Source: Dehalococcoidia bacterium (GTDB lineage Bacteria > Chloroflexota > Dehalococcoidia > Tepidiformales > Tepidiformaceae). From it: DNA of 64,000 bases. Shown piece by piece: positions 20,275 through 27,576 of the stretch; position 1 is the stretch's first letter, and every line of letters starts with the position of its first letter. Below the pieces are notes generated by a model. It saw only the letters and a list, made by a program, of their open reading frames with translations, was not told where the DNA came from and searched no databases. The stretch is taken from positions 1 through 64,000 of the forward strand of contig VXLW01000045.1 in assembly GCA_009841435.1 (NCBI GenBank), in the 5' to 3' direction. Both the position numbers and the translations under genes were made by a program.

Positions 20275-20511
20275 ATGATCAAGGCATTCGTGCTCATCGT
20301 GGTGGACCCGGCCGAGACCCAGAGCGTGTTCGATTCCCTCCAGGGAGTGGACGGCATCTCCGAGGTCTACCAGGTGATGGGACCCTACGACATCGTGGCG
20401 GTGATCGAGGCGCCCAGCATCACGCAGGTGCCCGCCCTCATCAGCCAGCATATCCGTGTGGTCGAGGGAATCGAGAGCACGACCACCTGCGTCACCTTCC
20501 CCGACTCCTAG
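20275..20511 (+). CDS. stand-alone Lrp/AsnC ligand-binding (RAM) domain protein
   Basis: Protein of 78 aa made only of the alpha-beta sandwich RAM domain of Lrp/AsnC regulators: IKAFVLIVVDPAETQSVFDSL, GISEVYQVMGPYDIVAVIEA, and a final strand STTTCVTF. The DNA-binding helix-turn-helix is absent. Such solo domains form amino-acid-binding oligomers and may modulate partner Lrp proteins or enzymes. It is 9 bp behind lepA with a GGAG-like site, so it is likely co-transcribed. Its ligand is not known. Confidence 0.85.
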   Translation: MIKAFVLIVVDPAETQSVFDSLQGVDGISEVYQVMGPYDIVAVIEAPSITQVPALISQHIRVVEGIESTTTCVTFPDS

Positions 20512-20527
20512 GAAGCCAGAGGCTTCC
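20511..20527. terminator. bidirectional hairpin after RAM gene
   Basis: GGAAGCC and GGCTTCC form a 7-bp stem with a 3-nt AGA loop, beginning in the stop codon of the RAM gene and ending ten bases before the stop of the convergent gene. It probably ends transcription from both sides. Confidence 0.6.
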
Positions 20528-20536
20528 CCCGGCCGC

Positions 20537-21892
20537 CTAGAAGATGCTGGCGTCGCTCTCCTCTTCCGCCTCGCCGACCGCCTGCTCCGTCGTGACCAGG
20601 CCCCGGCCGAAGAGAATGCGCCGTCCCGCAGCCTCGAAGGGCGTGGCGCCCTCGGCGTCGGTCCCCAGCGCGCGCTGCACGAGCGCGAAGAGCGTCTCGC
20701 CCGTGACGAGCGCGTACCCGTAGTTCTCGCAGGCGATGCGCAGGGCGTCGGTGAGTTGCCCGCGTCGCGCCGACGGCGTGATGTTGCGCTTGCCGTTCGC
20801 CACGATGATGCCGCGGAGCTGCTCGCCCTCGTCCAGCAGGTGCCGCTCCAGGCGGCGCTGCAGGCGCACGTACGGCCACTCCGCAACGTCTTCGCGCGAG
20901 CTTTCGACTTCGACGAGGGCGGTGTGCTCCCCCTCCGTGACCGCGAGACCGCTATCGGCATCTGTCGCGTTCAGTCCCAGGAGCGCAAGCGCCTCCTCCA
21001 CGGCGGTCGCGAACGCCGGACCTGTGGCCCACAGCAGCCGGCGGTGGGACGTGAGGGCGTTGAGCCGTTCCCGCACCGCTGCCGCTCTCGAAGCGGCCGC
21101 CGACTCCGCTTCGGCCGCTTCCTCCAGCTCCGCCTCGATCTGCTCCGAGCCGGGAAGGGCGTGGGTGCGCGACCACCCGGGCGCATCCTCCGACACGGCG
21201 CCCGAGGCCACTTCCGTCATTGCGTCGACGAGCGACTGGGCAAGCTTGGTGCGCGCGGTGCCCGTCACGGTGGCGAACGTGGGCGTCACCACGACACGCC
21301 CCGCCAGCACCGGGAACTCGGCGGCGATGGGCATGTTCGATCCGCCGGTGGCGATCACGTGCCCCTCGTGACCCCTCGTTCCGATGGCCGGGTCGAGCAC
21401 GGCCCGGTAGGAGAGATGGCGACGATGCTCGCGCAGCACCGGGCTGAGCGGATGGCGATCGTCGGTGATGCGGACGGTCTTCCCCTCTCCGGCCCGGATG
21501 TGGGGTGGGTTCCAGCTCGCGCCCTTGGGCGCGGGCAGCCAGCTGTAGCGGTCGAACCCCTCGAAGCCGACAACTCCGGGCAACACCGCGTTCGGGCGCC
21601 CGATGACGAAGAGCGTGCCCCCTTGTTCAAGGAAGCGTCTGGCTTCCTCGGCGCGCCGCGTGAGCTGGTCGGCGGCCGAGATCTGCGTTGCCGTCGTCGC
21701 CCCGTTCACCACCGGACGCCCGTCCTGTGCGTTGAAGGGGCGCTCCCCGTCGAGCAGCTGCTGGACAGCCGTCGTGATCGCCTCCGGGTCGATGAAGACC
21801 GCGTCGTAATCCGTAAACGAGGGGGCGTTCAGGATCGTGTGGTTGTCCACGACCTGGTTCGGCAGGGAGTACCCGATGGTCAGGATGCGCAT
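20537..21892 (-). CDS. unknown two-domain protein, galU-coupled, nuclease-fold-like C-terminus
   Basis: Protein of 451 aa that I cannot place in a named family. Residues 1-130 look like a Rossmann or amidotransferase-like domain (RILTIGYSLPNQVVDNHTIL, YDAVFIDPEAI, ARRFLEQGGTLFVIGRP). A charged coiled-coil stretch rich in Ala and Glu covers about 255-290. The last 150 residues (FATAVEEALALLGL, HTALVEVESSRED, GIIVANGKRNITPSARRG, LVTGETLFALV) resemble the PD-(D/E)XK-like domains seen at the ends of some actinobacterial and Chloroflexota proteins, but the ExK motif reads EVE. The ATG is 2 bp after the galU stop, so the two are translated together. Confidence 0.6.
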   Translation of the reverse strand: MRILTIGYSLPNQVVDNHTILNAPSFTDYDAVFIDPEAITTAVQQLLDGERPFNAQDGRPVVNGATTATQISAADQLTRRAEEARRFLEQGGTLFVIGRPNAVLPGVVGFEGFDRYSWLPAPKGASWNPPHIRAGEGKTVRITDDRHPLSPVLREHRRHLSYRAVLDPAIGTRGHEGHVIATGGSNMPIAAEFPVLAGRVVVTPTFATVTGTARTKLAQSLVDAMTEVASGAVSEDAPGWSRTHALPGSEQIEAELEEAAEAESAAASRAAAVRERLNALTSHRRLLWATGPAFATAVEEALALLGLNATDADSGLAVTEGEHTALVEVESSREDVAEWPYVRLQRRLERHLLDEGEQLRGIIVANGKRNITPSARRGQLTDALRIACENYGYALVTGETLFALVQRALGTDAEGATPFEAAGRRILFGRGLVTTEQAVGEAEEESDASIF

Positions 21893-21894
21893 GG

Positions 21895-22773
21895 CTACTG
21901 CTCCGTTCGCATGAGGGCGCTGAGGTGGGCGAGAAGGTCCGGACGGATCTCCTCACGGTCGATGGCGGCGGCGACTGCGGCGGCGATTGCCCCCGCGGGA
22001 CGGCCGGCGTCGTAGCGACGGCCTTCGAAGCGGCAGGCGCACACGGGCTCGCCTGCCGCGATCTGCCCGGCGATCGCGTCGGTGAGCTGCAGCTCGCCTC
22101 CCGCGCCCGGCTCCAGCGTCTCAAGTTGGTCGAAGATGGAGGGGCCGAGCACGTAACGTCCCACCACGCCGAGGCCGGACGGCGCCTCGCTCGCCGACGG
22201 CTTTTCTACGATGCCGCGCAGGCGGGCCGGGTTGCCGGGGCCGTCCGGGTCGACTATGCCGTACTGCGGAATCTGCTCCGGTGTGACCTGCTGCACCGCG
22301 ATCACGGTCGCGGCTCCGCAGCCCTCGTAGGCCGCCGCGAGCTGCGCCGTGCACGGCGTCGCCCCCAGGATGATGTCGTCCGGGAACAGCAGCGCGAACG
22401 GCTCGCCTGCGAGGTACGGCTGCGCCTGCTGGACGGCGTGACCCGTCCCCAGCGGCTCCCGCTGCTCGACGAACGTGAACGTCGCCAGTTGCTCCGGCGC
22501 CAGCACTCGCTCGGCGAGGGCGGTGTCGCCCCGCTTGCGGGCGATCATCTCGATGCGCGACCCGCCCCCGAAGTGTTCGCGGATGGCGACGCGGTCGGGC
22601 GCGAGCACCATCACGATCTCCTCGACGCCCGCCGCCACCGCCTCCTCCACCGCGTACTGGATGATGGGCCGGTCGACGACCGGCAGCATCTCCTTGGGCA
22701 CCGACTTTGTGGCCGGCAGCATTCGCGTGCCGAGCCCGGCCGCGAGGATGACCGCTCGTCGCACGGACGCCAT
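21895..22773 (-). CDS. galU: UTP-glucose-1-phosphate uridylyltransferase
   Basis: Enzyme of 292 aa that makes UDP-glucose from UTP and glucose-1-phosphate for envelope polysaccharides and glycolipids. The nucleotidyltransferase signature is VILAAGLGTRMLPATKSVPKEM, followed by VDRPIIQYAVEEAVAAGVEEI, PLGTGHAVQQA and LFPDDIILG. The start is set at ATG 22773 because a TACCAT box lies seven bases upstream (22786-22781), fitting the leaderless pattern of this genome, and because the family begins here; a frame-open extension would cross into infC control sequence. It is coupled to the unknown 451-aa protein. Confidence 0.93.
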   Translation of the reverse strand: MASVRRAVILAAGLGTRMLPATKSVPKEMLPVVDRPIIQYAVEEAVAAGVEEIVMVLAPDRVAIREHFGGGSRIEMIARKRGDTALAERVLAPEQLATFTFVEQREPLGTGHAVQQAQPYLAGEPFALLFPDDIILGATPCTAQLAAAYEGCGAATVIAVQQVTPEQIPQYGIVDPDGPGNPARLRGIVEKPSASEAPSGLGVVGRYVLGPSIFDQLETLEPGAGGELQLTDAIAGQIAAGEPVCACRFEGRRYDAGRPAGAIAAAVAAAIDREEIRPDLLAHLSALMRTEQ

Positions 22774-22861
22774 AAGAGGCATGGTAGAGCGCCAGGGCGT
22801 TCCGATATACAGCGCGATAGGGGGGGTGCTATCATCCACCGCACGTCTGACGGGGAGCAGC

Positions 22862-23533
22862 TTGAGAAAACGACGCTCGAAGGTTCCGCCTAAGCCACCA
22901 CCGCCGCAGCCGCGCATTAACGAGCGCATCCGCGTTCCCGAAGTGCGGGTTATCGACGAAGAGGGTCAGCAGGTAGGCGTGCTACCAACCGCAGACGCAA
23001 TCGCCATGGCCCGCGAGCGTGACGTCGACCTCGTCGAGGTCTCCGGCCAGGCCACCCCGCCCGTCGCCCGCCTCATGGACTTCGGCCGCTTCAAGTACGA
23101 GCAGTCGAAGAAGGAGAGCGAGGCGCGCAAGCACCAGGCCAAGACCCGCCTGCGTGAAGTGCGCATGAAGCCGAAGATCGACGTGCACGACATCGACTTC
23201 AAGACGCGCACCGTCGAGAAGCTGCTGCGCCAGGGCGACAAGGTGAAGGTGACGGTCATGTTCCGGGGCCGGGAGATCACCCATCCCCAGATCGGCAAGA
23301 ACCTCCTCGATCGTATCTTCGACAACCTCGAAGATGTAGCGACGAAGGAGAAGGACGCAGCGCTCGAAGGCCGGCACATGTCGATGATCCTGATCCCGGA
23401 CAAGCGCGGGATCGCGGCTCGGGACCGTGCCGCCCAGGCCGAAGCGGAAGCCCAGAACGGGGCCGCTCCGGCCGCGGAAGAGCCGGAGGGCGAGAGCGGA
23501 GAACCGGTAACCGCCGGCGCGTCCGGGGACTAG
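22862..23533 (+). CDS. infC: translation initiation factor IF-3
   Basis: Factor of 223 aa that keeps 30S and 50S subunits apart and checks initiator tRNA. The N-terminal domain is seen as RINERIRVPEVRVIDEEGQQ and the C-terminal domain as KHQAKTRLREVRMKPKIDVHD and VTVMFRGREITH. A 40-residue tail rich in Ala, Glu and Gly follows, beyond the usual end. The start is TTG at 22862 behind GGGGAG; IF-3 genes often use rare starts as part of autoregulation, and the inverted repeat GATAG/CTATC around 22816-22833 with TATCAT at 22830 may be the promoter. It heads the infC-rpmI-rplT operon. Confidence 0.95.
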   Translation: MRKRRSKVPPKPPPPQPRINERIRVPEVRVIDEEGQQVGVLPTADAIAMARERDVDLVEVSGQATPPVARLMDFGRFKYEQSKKESEARKHQAKTRLREVRMKPKIDVHDIDFKTRTVEKLLRQGDKVKVTVMFRGREITHPQIGKNLLDRIFDNLEDVATKEKDAALEGRHMSMILIPDKRGIAARDRAAQAEAEAQNGAAPAAEEPEGESGEPVTAGASGD

Positions 23534-23536
23534 CCA

Positions 23537-23731
23537 GTGCCAAAGATCAAAACCCACAAGGGCGCCGCCTCGCGCTTTCGCGTAACCGGCGGTGGGAAGA
23601 TCATGCGGATGTACGGCAACCGCCAGAAGTTTCGCCGGAAGAAGCGCAAGCCCGTCCGCGTGAAGTACGGCCGAACCGTTCCCGTCTCCGCGTCGCAGTC
23701 GCGGACTATCCGCGAGATGCTCGCGAAATAG
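23537..23731 (+). CDS. rpmI: 50S ribosomal protein L35
   Basis: Protein of 64 aa, the normal length of L35. It begins [20 protein letters not shown] and is very basic ([13 protein letters not shown]), as expected for an rRNA-binding large-subunit protein. The start is a GTG four bases after the infC stop. It lies between infC and rplT in the conserved order. Confidence 0.96.
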   Translation: MPKIKTHKGAASRFRVTGGGKIMRMYGNRQKFRRKKRKPVRVKYGRTVPVSASQSRTIREMLAK

Positions 23732-23742
23732 CGAACCTGCTC

Positions 23743-23763
23743 ACCCGGCCAAGAGGGTCGGGT
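23743..23763 (+). terminator. hairpin between rpmI and rplT
   Basis: ACCCGGCC pairs with GGGTCGGGT-type sequence in an 8-bp stem (one G-U pair) around AAGAG, 11 bp after the rpmI stop and 20 bp before the rplT start. It could be a weak attenuator, an RNA-processing site or part of an L20 control element; the sequence alone does not decide. Confidence 0.4.
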
Positions 23764-23783
23764 TTCACGAAGGAGCCCACCGA

Positions 23784-24143
23784 ATGAGTCGAGTGAAGCG
23801 CGGTGTCACCTCGCACCGCCGCCACAAGAAGATCATCGCGCTGGCAAGGGGCCACCATGGCCAGCGCCATCGCGTCTTCCGCCGCGCCAACGAGAGCGTC
23901 ATGCACGCGCTCCGCTACAGCTACGAGGACCGCCGCACTCGCAAGGGCGACTTCCGCCGCCTCTGGATCATCCGCATCAACGCCGCCGCCCGCCGCGAGG
24001 GCCTCAGCTACTCGCGCCTCATGAACGGCCTGAAGCGGGCCGGCATCGAGCTCGACCGCAAGATGCTCGCGCATCTCGCTGTCACGCGGCCCGATGCGTT
24101 CGCCAGGGTTGCCGAGCGCGCCAAGGAAGCCATCGCCGCCTGA
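23784..24143 (+). CDS. rplT: 50S ribosomal protein L20
   Basis: Protein of 119 aa, typical for L20, needed early in large-subunit assembly. It starts [20 protein letters not shown] with the long basic N-terminal helix, and the globular part has [43 protein letters not shown] precedes the ATG at good spacing. In other bacteria L20 represses its own operon; no clear mimic of its rRNA site was identified here. Confidence 0.97.
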   Translation: MSRVKRGVTSHRRHKKIIALARGHHGQRHRVFRRANESVMHALRYSYEDRRTRKGDFRRLWIIRINAAARREGLSYSRLMNGLKRAGIELDRKMLAHLAVTRPDAFARVAERAKEAIAA

Positions 24144-24151
24144 ACCGACCC

Positions 24152-24415
24152 CTAGCCGATTTCCGAGAGCCTGATCACCATCTGCTGCAGCACGATCAGC
24201 ACCAGGATCGCTGCGAGCGGGCTCAGGTCCAGCATCCCCGTGCTCGGCAGCACCCGCCGGATCGGGTCGATCACCGGCTCCGTGATCCGGAACAGCACCT
24301 GGTAGATCGTGCTGCCCTGGTCGATCGGCAGGAAGCTGATGAGCGCCCGCGCCACGATCGACCACGTCAGGATCGTGAGAAACGTAAGCGTGAACTGCGC
24401 GACGTAGGGGTGCAC
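24152..24415 (-). CDS. YggT-family small membrane protein
   Basis: Protein of 87 aa with two membrane spans (about residues 5-28 and 60-82) and the family segment WSIVARALISFLPIDQGS with ITEPVIDPIRRVLP between them. YggT proteins are linked by genetics to osmotic stress, cell division or cofactor insertion in membrane complexes, but no activity is settled. It converges on rplT with an 8-bp gap. The gene stands alone here, without the sepF/yggS partners often found in Gram-positives. Confidence 0.85.
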   Translation of the reverse strand: MHPYVAQFTLTFLTILTWSIVARALISFLPIDQGSTIYQVLFRITEPVIDPIRRVLPSTGMLDLSPLAAILVLIVLQQMVIRLSEIG

Positions 24416-24478
24416 GGCCTGTGGCCTCGTCCCTCAAGGATACCGCAGCACCGCCCTATCCTCGCGTAAAGCCCATCG

Positions 24479-25600
24479 ATGCCGAATACTCAATCGATGG
24501 AAGCCATCCCCGAACTCCGCACCGAACGCCTCCTCCTCCGCCCCTTCCGCAGCGGCGACGTCGACGACATATTCGCCTATGCCTCGAACCCGGAGTGGTC
24601 CCGCTACCTGCCGGTCCCCGACCCCTACACCCGGCGCCACGCGGAGGAGTTCGTGGCGGGGTGCATCCTCGTCGATGGCGAGAAGCGCTTCGAGTGGGCC
24701 GTCGTTCACGACGGGCAAGTCTCGGGTGGCCTCAGCCTGACCGTTCAGCGCCCCGGTGTCGCCGAGCTGGGGTACAGCATCGCTCGCCCGCTCTGGGGGC
24801 AGGGCCTGACGACCGAGGCAGCGCGGGCCGTCATCGCACACGCCTTCGAGGAGCTCGGCCTTGTCCGCATCCAGGCCTTCGCCGACATCCGCAACGCCGC
24901 TTCGTGGCGTGTTATGGAGAAGCTGGGCATGGAGCGCATCGGCGTGGCCCACCGGGACCGCCTCGTCCGTGGAGAGCGCGTCGACTCCGTGTTCTACGAA
25001 CTCCTGCGGGACGGCTGGTCGCCACCAGACGAGCAGGCTGCCCGGCAGCCCGCGGAAGCAGGCCCGCCCGAGCTCCGCACGCCCCGCCTGTTGCTCCGTC
25101 CCTTCCGGATGGCCGATGTCGACGACGTGTTCGCCAACGCCTCGGACCCGGAGTGGGGCCGCTACATCCAGGTCCCGGCCCCCTACACCCCGCGCGACGC
25201 CGAGGAGTTCGTGGCTCGCGTGGTCCTCACCGATCCGGAGGACAACCTGCGCTGGGCGCTTGTCCACGACGGGCGCGTAGCGGGGAATGTCGACCTCACT
25301 CCCGGGCCTGAGGGTGTAGCCGAGTTGGGCTTTGCCATTGCTCGGCCGCTCTGGGGGCAGGGACTGATAACGGAGGCTGCGAGGGCGGTCCTTGCCTACG
25401 GCTTCGAGTCTCTGAACCTCGTCCGCGTTTTCGCCTATGCGGTCTCGACCAATGCGGCCTCGCTGCGCGTCATGGAGAAACTCGGCATGCGGCGTGAGGG
25501 CGTCCTGCGCCGCCATCGTTTGATTCGCGGGGAGTACGTGGACGACGTCTTCAACTCCATCCTCCGCGAGGAATGGTCGCCGCCGGAGACTGGCGAGTGA
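24479..25600 (+). CDS. double-domain GNAT acetyltransferase (RimJ-like)
   Basis: Protein of 373 aa with two complete GNAT domains of about 175 residues. Each has LRTxRLLLRPFR at its start, the acetyl-CoA loop RPLWGQGLxTEAARAV, and NAASxRVMEKLGM in the last third. The first domain ends in the RxRVDSVxYELLRDGWSPP form (type A), the second in the RGEYVDDVFNSILREEWSPP form (type B). RimJ/RimL-type enzymes acetylate N-terminal amines or small amines, but the substrate here is unknown. The start could be ATG 24479 or ATG 24497. A second double-GNAT gene follows after 7 bp. Confidence 0.85.
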   Translation: MPNTQSMEAIPELRTERLLLRPFRSGDVDDIFAYASNPEWSRYLPVPDPYTRRHAEEFVAGCILVDGEKRFEWAVVHDGQVSGGLSLTVQRPGVAELGYSIARPLWGQGLTTEAARAVIAHAFEELGLVRIQAFADIRNAASWRVMEKLGMERIGVAHRDRLVRGERVDSVFYELLRDGWSPPDEQAARQPAEAGPPELRTPRLLLRPFRMADVDDVFANASDPEWGRYIQVPAPYTPRDAEEFVARVVLTDPEDNLRWALVHDGRVAGNVDLTPGPEGVAELGFAIARPLWGQGLITEAARAVLAYGFESLNLVRVFAYAVSTNAASLRVMEKLGMRREGVLRRHRLIRGEYVDDVFNSILREEWSPPETGE

Positions 25601-25607
25601 TGCAGTC

Positions 25608-26705
25608 GTGACCGAACGCCCCCCCGAGATCCGCACCGAACGTCTCCTCCTGCGCCGCTTCCGCGCGGACGACGTCGACGATGTGTTCTCGTTCTCCTCC
25701 GACCCGGAGTGGGGACGCTACCTTGAGGTTCCCAGCCCCTATTCGAGACGCGACGCCGAAGAGTTTGTTGCTGGTGCAGTCCTCCTCCCCGCGGGAGAGA
25801 AGCTGAGGTGGGCGATCGTCCACGAGGGTCACGTCTCGGGTTTCGTCAACCTCATGCCTGCGGCGGCAGGCGCAGCTGAACTCGGCTACGGGATCGCCCG
25901 GCCTCTCTGGGGGCAGGGTCTGGTGACCGAGGCTGCCAACGCCGTCCTACAGTATGGATTCGACTCGCTGGGCCTGGCTCGGATCTACGCCTACGCAGTC
26001 GTCGACAACGAGGCTTCCTGGCGCGTCATGGAGAAGCTGGGGATGCGGCGAGAGGGCTTCCTCCGCCGTCATCGCATGATCCGCGGTGAGTACGTCGATG
26101 ACGTGCTCTACTCGATCGTCCGGGACGACTGGTCACCGCCAGACGAGGGGACCACCGCCGCACCAGCCGCCGAAGGCCCGCCCCAGCTCCGCACCGACCG
26201 CCTCCTCCTCCGCCCCTACCGCATGGCCGATGTCGACGCGGTCTTCGAGTACGGGAAGGATCCCGAGTGGGGCCGCTATCTCGACGTCCCCCAGCCCTAC
26301 ACCCTCCGCAGCGCCGAAGCCGACGTGGCAAGGGCGGTCCTCGCCGATCCCGACACGGCCCCGATCTGGGCCATCGTCCACGAGGACCGCGTGGTCGGCG
26401 GCATCAGCCTGACCGTTCAAGGGCCGGGTGCCGCCGAGATGGGGTACAGCCTGACTCGATCCCTCTGGGGCCGGGGCCTAATGACCGAGGCCGCCATCGC
26501 AGCCCTCGCTTTTGGCTTCGAGAAGGCTGGCCTCGCTCGCATCCAGGCTTCGACCGACGTCCGCAACGCCGCCTCCTGGCGGGTCATGGAGAAGATGGGG
26601 ATGACCCGCACCGGAATCGCCCGCCAGAACCGCCTCCACCGCGGCACCCGGGTCGACGATGTCCTCTACGAAGCCCTTCGCGAGGAGTGGTCGCCGCCCG
26701 CGTAG
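25608..26705 (+). CDS. double-domain GNAT acetyltransferase (RimJ-like), paralogue
   Basis: Protein of 365 aa, again two GNAT domains. The first (EIRTERLLLRRFRADDVDDVF, RPLWGQGLVTEAANAV, RGEYVDDVLYSIVRDDWSPP) is of the same type B as the second domain of the upstream gene; the second (QLRTDRLLLRPYRMADVDAVF, RSLWGRGLMTEAAIAA, DVRNAASWRVMEKMGM) is of type A. The start is a GTG at 25608, only 7 bp after the upstream stop. The pair was clearly made by local duplication. Both acetyl-CoA loops look intact, so all four domains could be active. Confidence 0.85.
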   Translation: MTERPPEIRTERLLLRRFRADDVDDVFSFSSDPEWGRYLEVPSPYSRRDAEEFVAGAVLLPAGEKLRWAIVHEGHVSGFVNLMPAAAGAAELGYGIARPLWGQGLVTEAANAVLQYGFDSLGLARIYAYAVVDNEASWRVMEKLGMRREGFLRRHRMIRGEYVDDVLYSIVRDDWSPPDEGTTAAPAAEGPPQLRTDRLLLRPYRMADVDAVFEYGKDPEWGRYLDVPQPYTLRSAEADVARAVLADPDTAPIWAIVHEDRVVGGISLTVQGPGAAEMGYSLTRSLWGRGLMTEAAIAALAFGFEKAGLARIQASTDVRNAASWRVMEKMGMTRTGIARQNRLHRGTRVDDVLYEALREEWSPPA

Positions 26706-26771
26706 TCCCAGTATCCACGGCTGCACCTGTTCTCTACGCCTGATCGTGCTGTGGCCTGAACGCTGCCGTCC

Positions 26772-27377
26772 TCAGACAAATTCGTAGAGGCGGGCGGGGC
26801 GGTGGGCGCCTTCCTTGCGCGTCTCGTTGGTCGCCTGGACGATGCCGAGCCCGACCATCCGACGGCGGAAGTTCCGCTTGTCGACCGGCTCCTCGAGGAT
26901 CGCTTCGTAGACCCCCTGCAGCTCCCGCAGCGTGAAGCGGCGCGGCAGGAAGCTGTAGGCCACGTTCGTGTAGGCGAGCTTGTTCCGCAGCCGCTCCCGT
27001 GCGTATTCGAGGATGCTCTCGTTCTCGAACGCCAGCGAGTCGAGGTCGCGCAGGGCGTGCCAGGCCGGACGCCACTCCAGCTCCCTCCGCAGCCGCGCCT
27101 GCGCCGCCGGCAGCAGTGCGAAGTAGGCCACCACGATGCCCGCGTCCCCCTCGTCCGTAGCGTCGAAGCTGTAGAGCTGCTCGAGGAACACGTCCGTGAG
27201 GCCCGTCTCGTCCTGGAGCTTGCGGCTCGCTGCCCCGTCGAGCGTCTCGTTCGGCTGCAGCAGGCCCCCGGGCAGCGCCCACTCGCCCTGGCAGGGCTCC
27301 GCTGCGCGCTCGATCAGGAGCACGGAGAGCCGTCCCTCCAACACGGTGAAGATGACCACGACCACCGCGGGCGCCAT
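26772..27377 (-). CDS. NrtR-like Nudix-winged-helix regulator
   Basis: Protein of 201 aa: a Nudix domain (about 1-135) followed by a winged helix (about 140-201; NFRRRMVGLGIVQATNETRKEGAHRPARLYEFV), the plan of NrtR, the ADP-ribose-sensing repressor of NAD genes. The Nudix box reads GGLLQPNETLDGAASRKLQDETGL, where the glutamate after the key arginine is lysine and one of the EE pair is aspartate, so hydrolysis is probably lost, as in many NrtR sensors. No NAD biosynthesis operon is adjacent. TACACT lies six bases before the ATG (27389-27384), suggesting a leaderless message. Confidence 0.8.
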   Translation of the reverse strand: MAPAVVVVIFTVLEGRLSVLLIERAAEPCQGEWALPGGLLQPNETLDGAASRKLQDETGLTDVFLEQLYSFDATDEGDAGIVVAYFALLPAAQARLRRELEWRPAWHALRDLDSLAFENESILEYARERLRNKLAYTNVAYSFLPRRFTLRELQGVYEAILEEPVDKRNFRRRMVGLGIVQATNETRKEGAHRPARLYEFV

Positions 27378-27464
27378 GCCGCAAGTGTAGGACCTGCCGC
27401 CGGTCCCGGGGCGAACGAATCGCGCGGGATGTGGCGCAAGCAATCCCGTGCCTACAATGCCTGC

Positions 27465-27556
27465 GGAGGGGTCGCATAGTGGCCTAGTGCGGGCGCCTGC
27501 TAAGCGCTTACCGGTGGAAACGTCGGTCGAGGGTTCGAATCCCTCCCCCTCCGCCA
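27465..27556 (+). tRNA. tRNA-Ser (GCU)
   Basis: A 92-nt class II tRNA. Acceptor GGAGGGG pairs with CCCCTCC, the anticodon stem GGCGC/GCGCT encloses loop CTGCTAA with anticodon GCU, a long variable arm follows (CTTACCGGTGGAAACGTCGGTCGAG), and the T-arm has GGTTCGAATCC. The discriminator is G, expected for serine, and CCA is encoded. A TACAAT box at 27453-27458 is a likely -10 element. Confidence 0.95.
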
Positions 27557-27576
27557 CTAGAGACCCGAGAGCATTC

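Noticed and set aside
23743-23763. definite L20 autoregulatory site
   Set aside because: A hairpin exists, but I could not match it to the L20 rRNA-binding structure, so it is listed only as a hairpin.
27448-27576. N-terminal extension of miaB
   Set aside because: The open frame runs through the tRNA-Ser gene and is not coding.
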